In this document: positions 9,926 to 20,924 of the stretch, in pieces
How positions within the stretch are numbered: position 1 is the first letter of the stretch
How the letters are laid out: each line of letters begins with the position of its first letter
DNA from: Mesostigma viride
Lineage: Eukaryota; Streptophyta; Mesostigmatophyceae; Mesostigmatales; Mesostigmataceae
Assembly: GCA_009746045.1 (NCBI GenBank)
Contig: RPFO01000079.1
Coordinates: 4,502,131-4,566,130 of the forward strand
DNA: 64,000 bases
Reading direction: 5' to 3'
The notes under the pieces: generated by a model
What the model saw: only the letters and a program-made list of their open reading frames with translations
Told to the model about the DNA's origin: nothing
Databases searched by the model: none
Program-made: the position numbers and the translations under genes

Positions 9926-11014
9926 TCAATAGTCATCTTCTTCAGAACTGCTGTCCGAGGGGTTGCTTGCATCAACATCATCTTCTGATGACATAGTGTC
10001 ATCCCCACTAGTGTCGCAATAGTTCACAGCTTTACGCTGCCTTCCACTGGCCCTCTTTGCCATAGGGACCTCCTCAATTACAACGGTGGGCTGGCTAGGT
10101 CCAGCATCTGTGGGAGCACCACGCTTGCGGCTGCGCCCTCGAGCAGGTGCCTTGCCAGCGCGGCGCACCACGTCGCCATCACCTAGGTCTGCCGCTGCCA
10201 CCTTCTTCTTCTTGGACCCCTTCTTCTTGCCTTTCTTCTTGCCACTAGGCGGTGGCGGTGGCATCGGCTCACCCTCCTCAATCACTTCAAACTGCGGCAT
10301 GGTGGGGAAATCTGCTGCCACGCTGTGATACACATGGTTACTGAGGGCAGATTGCGCCTGATGTGCCATGCTCCATGGCAGTTTGGCAGGGATTACCACC
10401 ATTTCGGGAGCATAGCATTCATCGACGACATACCCAACTGAGCTCACTGCACCTGGCAACACAAGGCACGACGACCTGGGGGCCTGTGCGCTGCTGATGA
10501 CCACCAACCTCTCGTGGGGCAGGTGAGCGACATGAAGGCGATCAAAAAGCTCCACCTTCAACAACAGCTGCCATTCCCAGCCCCCTCGTGGGTACTCTAA
10601 CCTGGCCTTCAGAATGTGTGTAATGAAACCAAAGTCTACACCGCCCGGGCCATGCACCGCAACTCCCGCATTCTTGTGCCGCTTTCCCTGGGATTGGTCC
10701 GCAGCCTCCGTGCGGTAGTTGAACCTGTGTATCCTGACTTTGTGGAAAGAATCCGCGTAGCGCTTCACGCCCCCACACGCCGCTACAATGCCTTGCGGCA
10801 CAAGCGGCGTCAGGTTTAATGATGCCCATGCAAGCACGTTGAACGTTGTGTCAGCACAGCGATCTCGCCTGCATTCAAACAAACGCACACCGATAACCCA
10901 GCAAAGAGTATTATTATTGCAAGTATTGGTTATTAAAAAAAATAGAACAGATACAACACAGGACGCTTTTACTGGCGGCAAGATCATGGCACCCGGATGG
11001 GTAAAACCAAACAA
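9926..11014 (-). CDS. C-terminal part of a CACTA-element protein (putative)
   Basis: A 362-codon minus-strand frame. The first ~55 residues are probably intron: an AG acceptor lies near 10868-10870, just before RDRCADTTFNV. The middle (GVDFGFITHILKARLEYPRG, then VELFDRL, HERLVVISSAQ, APEMVVIPAKL) has the layout of the domain that follows the catalytic part in EnSpm-type transposases. The last ~110 residues are a Pro-run, Lys-rich KKKGKKKGSKKKK nuclear-signal-like stretch and an acidic Ser/Asp/Glu tail. The family call is by pattern only. Confidence 0.4.
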   Translation of the reverse strand: MFGFTHPGAMILPPVKASCVVSVLFFLITNTCNNNTLCWVIGVRLFECRRDRCADTTFNVLAWASLNLTPLVPQGIVAACGGVKRYADSFHKVRIHRFNYRTEAADQSQGKRHKNAGVAVHGPGGVDFGFITHILKARLEYPRGGWEWQLLLKVELFDRLHVAHLPHERLVVISSAQAPRSSCLVLPGAVSSVGYVVDECYAPEMVVIPAKLPWSMAHQAQSALSNHVYHSVAADFPTMPQFEVIEEGEPMPPPPPSGKKKGKKKGSKKKKVAAADLGDGDVVRRAGKAPARGRSRKRGAPTDAGPSQPTVVIEEVPMAKRASGRQRKAVNYCDTSGDDTMSSEDDVDASNPSDSSSEEDDY

Positions 11015-11300
11015 ACTAGATATTAATTACTAGGGCTGGCTTTGTGACAGTAAAACATGATTGCATGGCTAATCCCAAGGCGCCTTTCAATAGGACTGAA
11101 TTAAAAAACCAAAGCAGACGGCGTAAGTAGCATTTGCAAAAAACAAGGCTCACCAGTAGGCCTCGTCGCCATTCGCAGGGTCGCTGTAATCAGCCTTGGG
11201 AAGGGCATCTTCTACCAGCAAATCCCTTGCCGCGTTGTGTCAGCACAGCGATCCCCCCTGCATCCAAACAAAGGCACACCGATAACCAAGCAAAGAGTAT
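10849..11300. repeat. direct duplication of a splice-site region
   Basis: About 64 bp at 10849-10912 (from GTGTCAGCACAGCGATC to AGCAAAGAGTAT) recur with few changes at 11235-11300. In minus-strand sense the repeated piece holds an intron 3' end (TTTGTTTGAATGCAG), so an exon boundary was duplicated inside the element. Confidence 0.6.
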
Positions 11301-11302
11301 GC

Positions 11303-12252
11303 AAATGTGTAGCCTTGTTCATTGAAATTATGGCTGGCTTACGCAAAGAGCGACTGTAAGATGACCTATACAGTGGGGCCGGAAACAGCTTGCTTGATCA
11401 GGGCGTGTTTTTCGAGCTTCACTGGCCGGGAGTGTCTAGTGGTGAGAACCATTGCTGCGATCGCTTTCCCACCATTTACGAGGAAATACCCGCAAATGAA
11501 AAACCACTGAAACGGTCTAGCTAGTCAGTCATTACATTAGCCACATGCCATCATGCATGTTTCCAAACGTCCAGGAACTGCACACGGTGCAAATGCCATT
11601 TGCAGTGCAAAAATCCAGAGGACACGACCTCATTGCTTCATATTTGTATGCAGAAGACTAAAAAAGTAACATGCATTAATGGCCCGCATGCATAAAGGGC
11701 CTGAATTCTGATGCGGGCCCAACGGCAGCACCGCCAAAGCAGATAAGGGCCCGCAGTCTGATGCGGGCCCCACGGCACCACCGCCATAGCAGAGCTCGAA
11801 GGTCGTGGTGCGCGTGAAACGTACGTATGCCCTTTGTCGGTAGGTGCCGTTGGGGTCAAATTGGGTGCCGCCAAAATCGGGCCGACGCGTCAATAGACTG
11901 AGGCCGTCGATGAGAGCCATCATGCGGCTTGGGGAACTTCAGCTAAGTTAACTTAACGCAAACCACTGGTCGCCCGCGTCGGGAACCGGCCCAACGGCTC
12001 TCCCGCAACAGAAAATTACGCGGCATACTGCATAAGTCGTCGGATTGTTAGATTTCGACGGTCAAGATTTCATGATGAGGTTTGCGTTCAATTTGCCGCA
12101 GTTTGCCGCCCAGAGAAAGTAGTTGTTGGACTCGTTGCCCACGATGAAACACAATCAAGCAAGCCGTTTCCGGCCCCACCGTGTAGGTCATGTAGTCGCT
12201 CTTCACGTCAGCCAGCCGTAATTTCAATGCACAAGGCTACACATTTCCATCT
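11303..12252. repeat. inverted ~105-bp exon repeat
   Basis: 11303-11405 on the plus strand and 12150-12252 on the minus strand are inverted copies at roughly 85-90% by eye. Both encode the same peptide, with MTYTVGPETACLI in common. The sequence between them is part of the CACTA element. A gene segment was therefore copied in inverse orientation, and at least one of the two cannot serve the element gene. Confidence 0.6.
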
Positions 12253-12683
12253 CCATTCATATTCATAATCCTGCACGACTCGAAAACGCGGACAAGATAA
12301 CGGCAGGCTCGAGCTACCATGGTCCGGATTCTCCCGATTTCTGGCCTGCGCTGGTTGTCTCCTTGATATTGGCAACTCTCTCCGGTAAGAGATTTTCCGC
12401 AGTTTGGCTGTTTCGAAACGTTAATTAAGTGAGATGCCTTCGGATCAGGAGACTCACACAGCCGCGAAATCATGCCAAAGGTCATATGTTCGATCCCTTG
12501 CTGGTAGCTTCTGAGCTTTCTTATTTTCTGTGTTCCGCGGAATCTCAGATTTGGGCCGCTAGCGTTTTCACGTTTGTTGCTTTCTGATCCGACGACAACG
12601 TTGTGCCTTGCTCGTGTGACATCTGGCGCATGGTGTGATTCATGTGTATGGTGCTGCCTTGCCACATGGGGCTGCTTTGCCAT
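12237..12683 (-). CDS. unrecognised ORF in the CACTA element
   Basis: A 148-codon minus-strand frame beginning at an ATG near the promoter-side end of the element. It is basic and His-rich at the N-terminus, with no known motif. Its 3' end overlaps the inverted exon repeat (12150-12252). It could be a first exon of the element gene or a chance frame. Confidence 0.25.
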   Translation of the reverse strand: MAKQPHVARQHHTHESHHAPDVTRARHNVVVGSESNKRENASGPNLRFRGTQKIRKLRSYQQGIEHMTFGMISRLCESPDPKASHLINVSKQPNCGKSLTGESCQYQGDNQRRPEIGRIRTMVARACRYLVRVFESCRIMNMNGDGNV

Positions 12684-13469
12684 AAGAGTGAGTGTTGGGT
12701 TCTACACATTTGCTGCATGGACCGTTAGGTGCTGGTGAGCTCTTCCTTGTAGAATGGTGATGTCTATGTCAAGGATCTGATGTCTTTTTTGTCTCTTGCA
12801 CTGCTTTCATTTTAGGGGGAATTATAGGTGTCATTATTTTGGCATTTGAAGGTATAGATGTTTATCTGCAAGGGCCTGTTTTTTTTCCCCCGGCCTCTTG
12901 CATGCATGGATGTGTAGAATTGTATGTTGATGGAATTATGATTTGCCATACACATTTGCTGAGCTCAAGATCCTTGTAGAACGCTTACATCTATGTCAAG
13001 GATCTGATTTCTTTTCCTCTTGCGTATATTGTGTCGGTTTGCTTTATTTCTTGCAGGGACCACGAGAGTAAAATGCAAGCGGTTCCACTTTCAAGTCAGC
13101 ATGTGACGCCCTGTCGACCGGCCCGCTTTGTTAGCTAGCTACCATATAGTATTTGATGATAGGCATTGAATGCGAAAGATGTCATAACGCCATAACAGAC
13201 TGTGTTGAACAGGCATTGAATGCCGAAGATGTCATAACGCCATAACAGACTGTGTTGAAAAGGCATATTTGAATGCCGAAGATGTACATAACGCCATAAC
13301 AGTGTTGAATAGTTGAATCAACGGGTTCTTGCAGCTGTAAACATTAAAATTATTCAAACATTTAATGAAAAAATCATTATTGTTCGTGCTGTTTTGAACA
13401 GCGGTTGTTACTGGCACTGCATGCATGTGTCTGCTGCCAGCATATTGCATTATGGGTGTGTTTTTCAGC
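12684..13469. other. non-coding part of the CACTA element
   Basis: No coding signal. Three imperfect repeats of about 60 bp (GCATTGAATGCCGAAGATGT type) lie at 13160-13310, and the phrase ATGTCAAGGATCTGAT occurs twice (12765, 12993). Confidence 0.45.
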
Positions 13470-13808
13470 GCTGTGTTTTCTCACTTTTCTCACTTTTCTC
13501 ACGTCCTGTTTTTCTCACTTTTCTCACGTCCTGATTTTCTCACTTTTCTCACGTTTCACACCTCCCGTTTTTCTCACTTATCTCACGTCCTGTTTTTTGA
13601 GATTTTTCTCACGTTTTTCCCCTTTTTTCACCTTTTTGGGGCAATCTCACCCGGGTGAGAAACGTGTTTTCTCACCCATTCTCACCCCATTCTCACCCTT
13701 TTTTCTCACCTTTCTCACCCATTCTCACCCATTTCTCACCCTTTTTCTCACCTTTCTCACCCTTTTTCTCACCATTTCTCACCCATTCTCAAAGCCGAGT
13801 TCCTAGTG

Positions 13809-14078
13809 TCATTCATTCATTCATTCATTCATTCATTCATTCATTCATTCATTCATTCATTCATTCATTCATTCATTCATTCATTCATTCATTCATTCAT
13901 TCATTCATTCATTCATTCATTCATTCATTCATTCATTCATTCATTCATTCATTCATTCATTCATTCATTCATTCATTCATTCATTCATTCATTCATTCAT
14001 TCATTCATTCATTCATTCATTCATTCATTCATTCATTCATTCATTCATTCATTCATTCATTCATTCATTCATTCATTT
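13809..14078 (+). repeat. (TTCA)n array 4
   Basis: About 270 bp of uninterrupted TTCA, the continuation of array 3 beyond the 4.4-kb CACTA-like element. Confidence 0.97.
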
Positions 14079-15140
14079 TCTGAGCTATCTGCTCATTTTA
14101 TAGTTATGTTGCGGCGGGCTCAAAGGGGGCCGATCTGCCGCATGTAGCGTAGCTCTACCGTACGTCACCTACACCATGTTAGGTGCTTGTTGTTACTTAG
14201 GACTAGAGAGAGAAAGAACCCTTTTTGCACCCTTTTTGCAGCTTCGCAACTTGATCCCAGCATTTGCTGGCAAGGTCGGCTGGCCGCTATGGCGGCTGCG
14301 CTGAATGTAAGACGATGCTATCGGCCTCTCCGGGCGTGGAGAGGCCTGGAATAAAAGTCTTTATGATCGCCACCTACCGTTACAGGCCACGGTAATGGTT
14401 GTTGGGTGGGGGGCTCTACGATTTGAGTAAAAGGGTGTGATTTCCGGCGCTGGGCCCACTGACGATTCCCCTCTACCCCTGGGTGCGGCAAGCAGCTTCC
14501 TGACACTGGGGAAGCTGCGTTTTTTTAGTCGGACAACGTCAGGGAAGGAGCCATACAGGCCAGGGCCAGCGGCTACGGTGGAAAGAATCACAGGTGGAGG
14601 CGAATCTGCCTTAAACGTGGAGATGGCTAGCGTGGGGTGCCAGGGTAGCCCATAACTACCAGGAGCCTGACAGCGGACCCGATCTTTCGGCCTGTGGCCA
14701 GACGGGAGTTTCGGGGAGGATGCGGGGCTGGAGCGAATCTTGGTGGGAGGAGCGCGCTATTCATAATTGCCCAGTTTTTCAGCAAAGGCAGCGGCTGCCG
14801 TGGGTCGGGGGGGGGTCCTGTCGGCATGGGTAGGTCGGCAGGCACTCTGTACCCTCTCGGCGCTCCGGCGAGCAGGCCCCTTCTGCCCTTGGCGATAATG
14901 GAGAGGTGGGAAGCTGCGGAAAACCGTGGGTATTCATGCGCACTTACAAAAAATCTGGTTAAGAAATTCTACAGCGCCTGGCAAGCCTGGAAAAAAATTT
15001 TCCCCTCGCGGCTCCGCTACGCCCGCCCAAAGGCGGCGGGCTCCGCTTTGCCTTTGCCGTTTTCACGCGCCCCCCACGAGGGGGGGTGCGTGTGGAACCC
15101 GGCAGGGCGGTCCGGCTTTGTTTTAAGAAAATGCATTATA
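14079..15140. other. no gene recognised; GC-rich with hairpins
   Basis: Several short open frames overlap on both strands without a recognisable product. A perfect 9-bp stem GGCCTCTCC / GGAGAGGCC with a 6-base loop lies at 14323-14346. Sequence near 15040-15090 is G- and C-run rich. Confidence 0.4.
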
Positions 15141-15633
15141 GGCCGGGCCCACTTCAAATGTTCCGAAAAGTGTGACACTTTTTGTCGTTTTTTTGACTTT
15201 CTCGACGATCGTCACTCTGCAGAGTGATTCGTCGTGCGAAATCGTGCGAAATTGTGCGAAATTTGCTGAAATCGTGTGAAATTTGCTGAAATCGTGCGAA
15301 TTTGTGCGAAATTTGCTGAAATCGTGCGAAATTTCATGTGAAAAATGTCGACGGTAAAAAATTTTGATGTGCACAACGTGTGTGAATTCATGCGAAATTT
15401 TGTCAAACGTCACTCCCCAAAACGACCCTTGGTTGAAATCCATGCGAAATCGTGCGAAATCATGCAAAATTGTGCGAAATCGTGCGAAATCGTGCGAAAA
15501 TGTGTGAAAATTTTGCGAAAATCACGCGAAAATCACGCGAACTCGTGCGAATTTTTTTTTTTTTTTTGCGAAAATAGCGAAAAAGTGTCACACACTTGGC
15601 TTGGACGGCGGAACATTTGAAGTGGGCCCGGCC
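15141..15633 (-). mobile_element. 493-bp MITE, copy 2 (inverted)
   Basis: Same terminal repeats and interior as 6376-6868 in opposite orientation and of identical length (493 bp). TATA flanks both sides, giving a 4-bp target duplication outside any microsatellite. Differences from copy 1 are few substitutions plus A/T-run lengths, so both inserted recently. Confidence 0.85.
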
Positions 15634-16253
15634 TATATACCATAGTAAAGCTCCACTCGGCTGCGGCTGCGCCAAGGCTCGTGACACCATGGCGATGGTG
15701 AGCCTTGGCGCTAGGAGGTCCGCAGCCATCATTATCACCACGATGGGGGGTAATGGAGCCAGTGGCAGTGGCTCTACCCTCGGGAAATCCCAGCGGCTTT
15801 GCCGGTGGGCTGGTGATGGTGGTTGGGTGAGCTGGAGACGTTCCCAGGTGGCATAAGTCCTAAAGCGGCAGCACTGGGATGCGCCCCTCTAAGAAGGGGA
15901 ACGCATGTGGCTCCGCCCTGCGTCCGCCGGGAGACCGTAGCGGCCACACGGGGGCGGAAAGGGGGGCATCATCATGCCAACAAGAGCCCAGCATTCCAAG
16001 TGGTTGCGTTCCTACCACCAGGGTTGGAAACGGCCTGGGTGGCCAGAGATGGTGATGTGGGACAAGATTGGACCAAGGGGGCATGTGCTGGGCCCCAGCA
16101 TGGTGAACTGGCCTAACTTGACAATGACTTGTACAATGATTTTGAGGGTGTGGCTAGGCTCAACTGTTAAAGCCTGCACACACTTATTGTAATAAACTTG
16201 TTTCTCTGGTAGGAAGGCACTCCAATGGACCTTAGCTTCAGCACCTATTTTCT
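15634..16253. other. no gene recognised; 12-bp inverted pair
   Basis: An inverted pair GCGCCAAGGCTC ... GAGCCTTGGCGC lies at 15670-15712. Overlapping short frames on both strands lack recognisable motifs. Confidence 0.4.
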
Positions 16254-16583
16254 TTCATTCATTCATTCATTCATTCATTCATTCATTCATTCATTCATTC
16301 ATTCATTCATTCATTCATTCATTCATTCATTCATTCATTCATTCATTCATTCATTCATTCATTCATTCATTCATTCATTCATTCATTCATTCATTCATTC
16401 ATTCATTCATTCATTCATTCATTCATTCATTCATTCATTCATTCATTCATTCATTCATTCATTCATTCATTCATTCATTCATTCATTCATTCATTCATTC
16501 ATTCATTCATTCATTCATTCATTCATTCATTCATTCATTCATAATTTCATTCATAATTTCATTCATTCATTCATTCGATCATT
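16254..16583 (+). repeat. (TTCA)n array 5
   Basis: About 330 bp of TTCA ending in two ATAATTT variants and one GATC variant, the same variants as in arrays 2 and 3. Confidence 0.97.
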
Positions 16584-16985
16584 AATAACTCCGAACGTGG
16601 GAGTATATGTGGCACATATCCCTGAGAAGGGGCATGCATATGGCTTGTAGTACATTCTAGGCTACTTCCTGCAAGGGTATACAGTAGGGTGTAAACTATA
16701 CACAAGCTCTGGGTGCACAAAGTGTGCACAAGCAGCTGCACACCTGCACCACCATGATGTATCAGAGCTCAAAGGCCTGGCATATGGGGTGGAAGATCAT
16801 CATGCATGACTAAACAATGGCTGCCGGGCATGGCTTCTCACTGAGCAGAGAGTATAGCTCTCTGCATGGGCACAGCACCACTACTGAATATAAAGCTAGG
16901 CATCATCTGGTGTGTGGCACATCATCAGTAGTCACACATGAGTACATGGCATGATGCAGACATGGCAGCATGTACATGGCTAGTT
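16584..16985 (-). repeat. 3' end of an ORF1-type retroposon (type B)
   Basis: Aligns by eye with 45390-45785, the 3'-untranslated part of the ORF1 retroposon at 45.4-46.5 kb. Shared phrases include GGGAGTATATGT, CTACTTCCTGCAAGGGT and GGAAGATCATCATG. It is 5'-truncated where the plus-strand ORF1 fragment begins. Confidence 0.55.
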
Positions 16986-16987
16986 CA

Positions 16988-17181
16988 CGGCGCTGCAGAC
17001 CGCGGCCAAGGCATATCTGAGGCGCCGGCAGGCTGCATGCACTTGTCTCTCACCTAAATCAGGTGGAGGGCAAGTTCGGCCTGCTCGTCAAGAAGCTTGA
17101 AGCCATCACCGCCCAAACCGATCGACGCCCTGGCCGCGCAGGTCCCGGCGATTGCAGCGCAGACGGCCAACATCGCAGCCC
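16988..17181 (+). pseudogene. ORF1 retroposon copy 2, 5' part (split)
   Basis: Matches the coiled-coil part of ORF1 at 1430-1690 (minus): FTALQTAA, then LEAI and DALAAQVPAIAAQTANIAA. The frame is interrupted by the 11-kb element at 17182 and resumes at 28183 with QP in the homologous place (TIASQP in copy 1). The copy is 5'-truncated at about 16988. Confidence 0.65.
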
Positions 17182-17327
17182 CACTATACTTTTCGTCCGA
17201 GGGTGGTAAAAAGCATCCGAGGCGTAAATTACGAGGTGGTAATTTACTCCGCTTTTACTCTTACGGTTTACATACGAGGTCGGATCTTTCTCGTAAGCTA
17301 CGAGTTAGATCCGAGGTAAGATCCGAC

Positions 17328-17510
17328 GTCGTAATTTACGAGGTAGTAATTTACGAGGTAGTAATTTACGAGGTAGTAATTTACGAGGTAGTAATGTACG
17401 AGGTAGTAATGTACGAGGTAGTAATGTACGAGGTAGTAATTTACGAGGTAGTAAGGTACGAGGTAGTAATTTGCGAGGTAGTAATTTACGAGTTGGTAAT
17501 TTACGATCCC
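17328..17510 (+). repeat. subterminal 15-bp repeats, copy 1
   Basis: About 12 tandem copies of TAATTTACGAGGTAG with single-base variants (ATG, AGG, TTG in the variable place). They start about 145 bp inside the terminus. In CACTA elements such repeats bind the element protein. The mirror array in copy 2 is at 43440-43600. Confidence 0.85.
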
Positions 17511-18229
17511 GGTACTCGGTCCCGTAGGTTACGACGTCGTATGCTTCTCGCGTACACTACCGGTACTACAATCATGTCGCTATGTCGTTCTGAATTGCAG
17601 TACGCATGTCACTTATCAGAATTTCACTTTGATTTCACTTATCATTTCGGTCAACCTAACCCCTAACACCCATTTACCCGGGGGAAAAAAATGAATGGCA
17701 TTTGCAGCAAGGCTCATGCAAGACGAGTTCCTATTTCATAAAAAATTTCATTATTAAATGCAGGATTACATGTCATGCACAAAAATCCAACGCCTTCACA
17801 GAAAATAGCATATCAAGTCTTCTGACGACAATATCAAGTCAATATCAAATTCGTGGCTTCTCTTCGTGGCTTGAAATACTGTTTCCATGCGGTGCTTAGG
17901 ACAGCTCCGGGGATGTCGGCACCGCACAGAAGCTCCATCCGGGAGCAAGTGCGCCGGGGGAAGATGTTGTACATCCAGAGCTCGATATGTGCGGGAAGCC
18001 GTCGTGTTGGAAACCGAGGTGTCTGCACATAATTCCGCGCGCAGGCAGCTTGTGCCTTTACGGGGGAAGACCTGCGACACAAAAACCGTGTCCGGACAAT
18101 GCAATACGGAGAAATGGCAACGGCAGATGGAGTCGGCTAAGGCCGCTTGTAAGGAAAGTGATTTTTAATGCACGAATAAATGTATAATGCATGCTACATC
18201 GCCATCGCTTGGGCGGTGAAAAGACAAGG

Positions 18230-18480
18230 ACCAACCACATGCCCCCACCTACCCTTCGTGCATCCCGCCCTTGACGAGGCACAACCATGTGCCCCCACCT
18301 ACCCTTTGTGCGTCCCTCCCTTGACAAGAAACAAGCACGTGCACCTATCTAACCTTTGTGCATCCCTTCCTTGGCAAGGAACAAGCACACCCACCCACCT
18401 ACTCCACATGCATCCCTCCCTTGACAAGGAACAAGCACGATCACCCAGCTACCCACTAGCACGGCAGCAAGGCAGACCTT
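18230..18480. repeat. ~57-bp minisatellite (11-kb element)
   Basis: Five degenerate units built on CCCTCCCTTGACAAGGAACAAGCAC and an ACCTACC core. Mirror in copy 2 at 41505-41760. Confidence 0.7.
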
Positions 18481-18791
18481 ACAATGGCAAGTGATGTTTA
18501 TCGGTAGAAACTGTTAGACAACTAGCAAACGAGCCAGCCGGTGAAGAGCAAGGCACGCATGCAAGGAATTTGTCGTTGCCTATGTCTACGCTTGTGTTTG
18601 TCACTGCAGTTGAAATCTGCATTTGCATCAGCAGGCCCGATCGAACCCCATGTCGCCACCCGCATTTCCACTTATACTTCACGGCCCCTTATTCTTCTCT
18701 TGTGCCTGCCTTTGCCCTAACTGTTACCCTAGCATCTGCCCTTGCCCCTATCCTTTGATCCCCAGTGTTTGCCGTTGCCCTCATCCTTTCC

Positions 18792-19091
18792 CTAGTGCCT
18801 GCCCTTGTCTTCATCTTTTCCCTTGTGCCTGCCCTTGCCCTTGTCCGTTCCCTCGTGCTTGACTTGTCCTAATCTCTTTCCCTTGCGCCTGCCCTTGCCC
18901 TTATCCGCTTCCCTTGTGCCTGCCCCTGCCCTTGCCCTTGTCATTTCCCTTGAGCCTGCCCTTTTGGCAAGCACAAGTGCCTTTGTCCTTTCCTTGGCCT
19001 TGTGCTTGCTCTTCCAGTTTCCCTTTCCTTTGCTCGTGCGGTTGCCTTTGCTCTTACCCGGGTGCTTGCCCTTGCCGTTTGCAAGCTGCAT
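18792..19091 (-). CDS. Lys/Gly-rich basic repeat ORF, copy 1
   Basis: 99 codons from an ATG, about half Lys, Gly, Arg or Ala, built on degenerate GKGRHKGK-type units that reflect a ~30-bp DNA repeat. Identical in length to the copy at 40892-41191. It could be a nucleic-acid-binding accessory protein of the element or only a minisatellite that happens to be open. No motif decides this. Confidence 0.3.
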   Translation of the reverse strand: MQLANGKGKHPGKSKGNRTSKGKGNWKSKHKAKERTKALVLAKRAGSREMTRARAGAGTREADKGKGRRKGKRLGQVKHEGTDKGKGRHKGKDEDKGRH

Positions 19092-19813
19092 TATTGTCTT
19101 AGCAAGCTAGCAAGTGCAAACTGGCACTGAGCCAGAAATGCAAGCAAAGCAGCCAGTGTAAATAAGGATGGACGGGAACAGTAGAAAGCTAGGGGTGGCA
19201 ACGGTGCTAGAGCTCATGGCAACAAGGTGGTCCCATTCTTGCTGCATTGGGTGCGTTGCGTGGGTGGGATATTGCGAGAGGGGGACATTCTTGCCTTGGT
19301 TGTGTTTTCACATGCACCCGGTGCTTGAATTTATGCGTGCAAGGGTGGCTGGTATCCCAACCAACAGCCTAAGAGGAAAAAGAGTGCTTAGAAAGCAAGA
19401 ATGACTTAATGTTGGTAATAGCAGTGGCGGCGGCAGCAAAAACTGTTGTTATAGATGCAAGCTACAACACTGCGGATGGTTTCTCACACTAATGTGGATA
19501 ATGATAATGCATGCCACTTAACGGGACCATATAAACCACAACAAGAATAAATCGTGAGAGCAAAAGAAAGGGGAGTACAAAATGGCCGGCTTACCTAGCT
19601 ACAGCAAAAAAATTACATGAAAAACAAGATAACTCACCTTTGTCGCAGCAGTGACCATATCAGACAGCTCACAAAAACTTGTTGATCCTTGAAACTTCCT
19701 GCTTGAAGGCAGCCACCAACGGTCTGGAGTTTTCACCCCAGTCCTTCTCAACAGCCAAGGAAAAGGGAAAGAGAGAGGAGGGGTGCGGGAGGGACAAGAG
19801 AGCGGGGGTGGGA

Positions 19814-19928
<115 letters not shown>

Positions 19929-20924
19929 GAGAAGTGCGGGTGGGGGTGGGAGAGGTGGGATGGAAGATTCACTACGTTAGCAGGCGACTAAACTGCTACA
20001 ATGACACAAAACCACGGAGCTAGGCCCTTCACTCCATCAGATCAGAGTGAAAACCCATGTTGAAACTGGGACAAATGCCATTAGAATGTTACTATGACCG
20101 TGGCTAGTAAACGTGAATTGACACCCAGGTTGTGACTTCAACGATTGGAGGCAACCTTGCCAAGTCTCCCAAATGCAGTCGGCTAGACAAGCTTCACAAA
20201 AAACGCAGCAAACATGTTAACGTTGCTAATATTCCAACGACGCGCATCCGCAGTCCGGCTGCCAATGAAGTCTTCTTGGTCGCCAGCTGTGCACAGAGGA
20301 GTAACCGCTAGAGACGCCAATTTGCGAACAACTCATTACAATTACAAAGCGCAGGAAGCAGATGGCTATGCATCAACAATTACTTCCGCTCGCCCTCGTA
20401 TTTAGCCAGGTCTATCTGCCCAAACTGGGTAAATGTTTTGCGATCGGTGAAATTGGCACTCCTTACTTTCCCAGAAAGTGTCCATTCACACGACAACCGA
20501 CTCACGCTCACACGTCGTGAGGAGTTGCCGATAGGATAAAGAAGCCGAACGATGAATTGCTGTACATAAATGCCACGCTAACGGCGTCGTGAACTGACTT
20601 CTTGCAATCACGATTAAAGTGCCCGGCCCAACAACAAATTGGCGACACACGACCCCGCAACTGGAAAAGAATTCTGGCCACATTGATATACATCGGTTTG
20701 ATAAAGTAAAACCTCGCATTCGGTTCTGGCTAGCCTCAAACGCATGCGCCTTGAAACCTTTATCCTCCTGGCGGCCACAGTTTCTCGGTTCTCTTGTTCC
20801 GTTGGTCGTGCCGCTAGCGTGCCAGCCGCTCCAGTCCCTAAAATTCAAATTCGTGTTGTTCGAGAAAACGTTGTCGGGTCGGCGACGGCACGATGCCGGG
20901 CCGGGCTGCATGGGCCATGGAGGG

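Larger units (their letters stand above)
9417..13808 (-). mobile_element. 4.4-kb CACTA-like DNA transposon inside a TTCA array
   Basis: The ends are CACTAGGAACTC (9417) and its complement GAGTTCCTAGTG (13797-13808). The element is flanked by TC on each side, fitting a 2-bp target duplication within the TTCA array. Both subterminal regions (9430-9770 and 13470-13797) are packed with TTCTCAC/GTGAGAA motifs in opposite orientation, the usual transposase-binding architecture of CACTA (EnSpm/CMC) elements. A coding frame at 9926-11014 and scattered exon-like frames up to 12683 run on the minus strand. A full DDE transposase could not be assembled. Confidence 0.75.

Noticed and set aside
17328-17510. 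15-bp GTAATTTACGAGGTA repeats as coding (EVVIYEVV frame)
   Set aside because: 15 bp keeps a frame by chance; the array is subterminal and mirrored in copy 2 as expected for protein-binding repeats.
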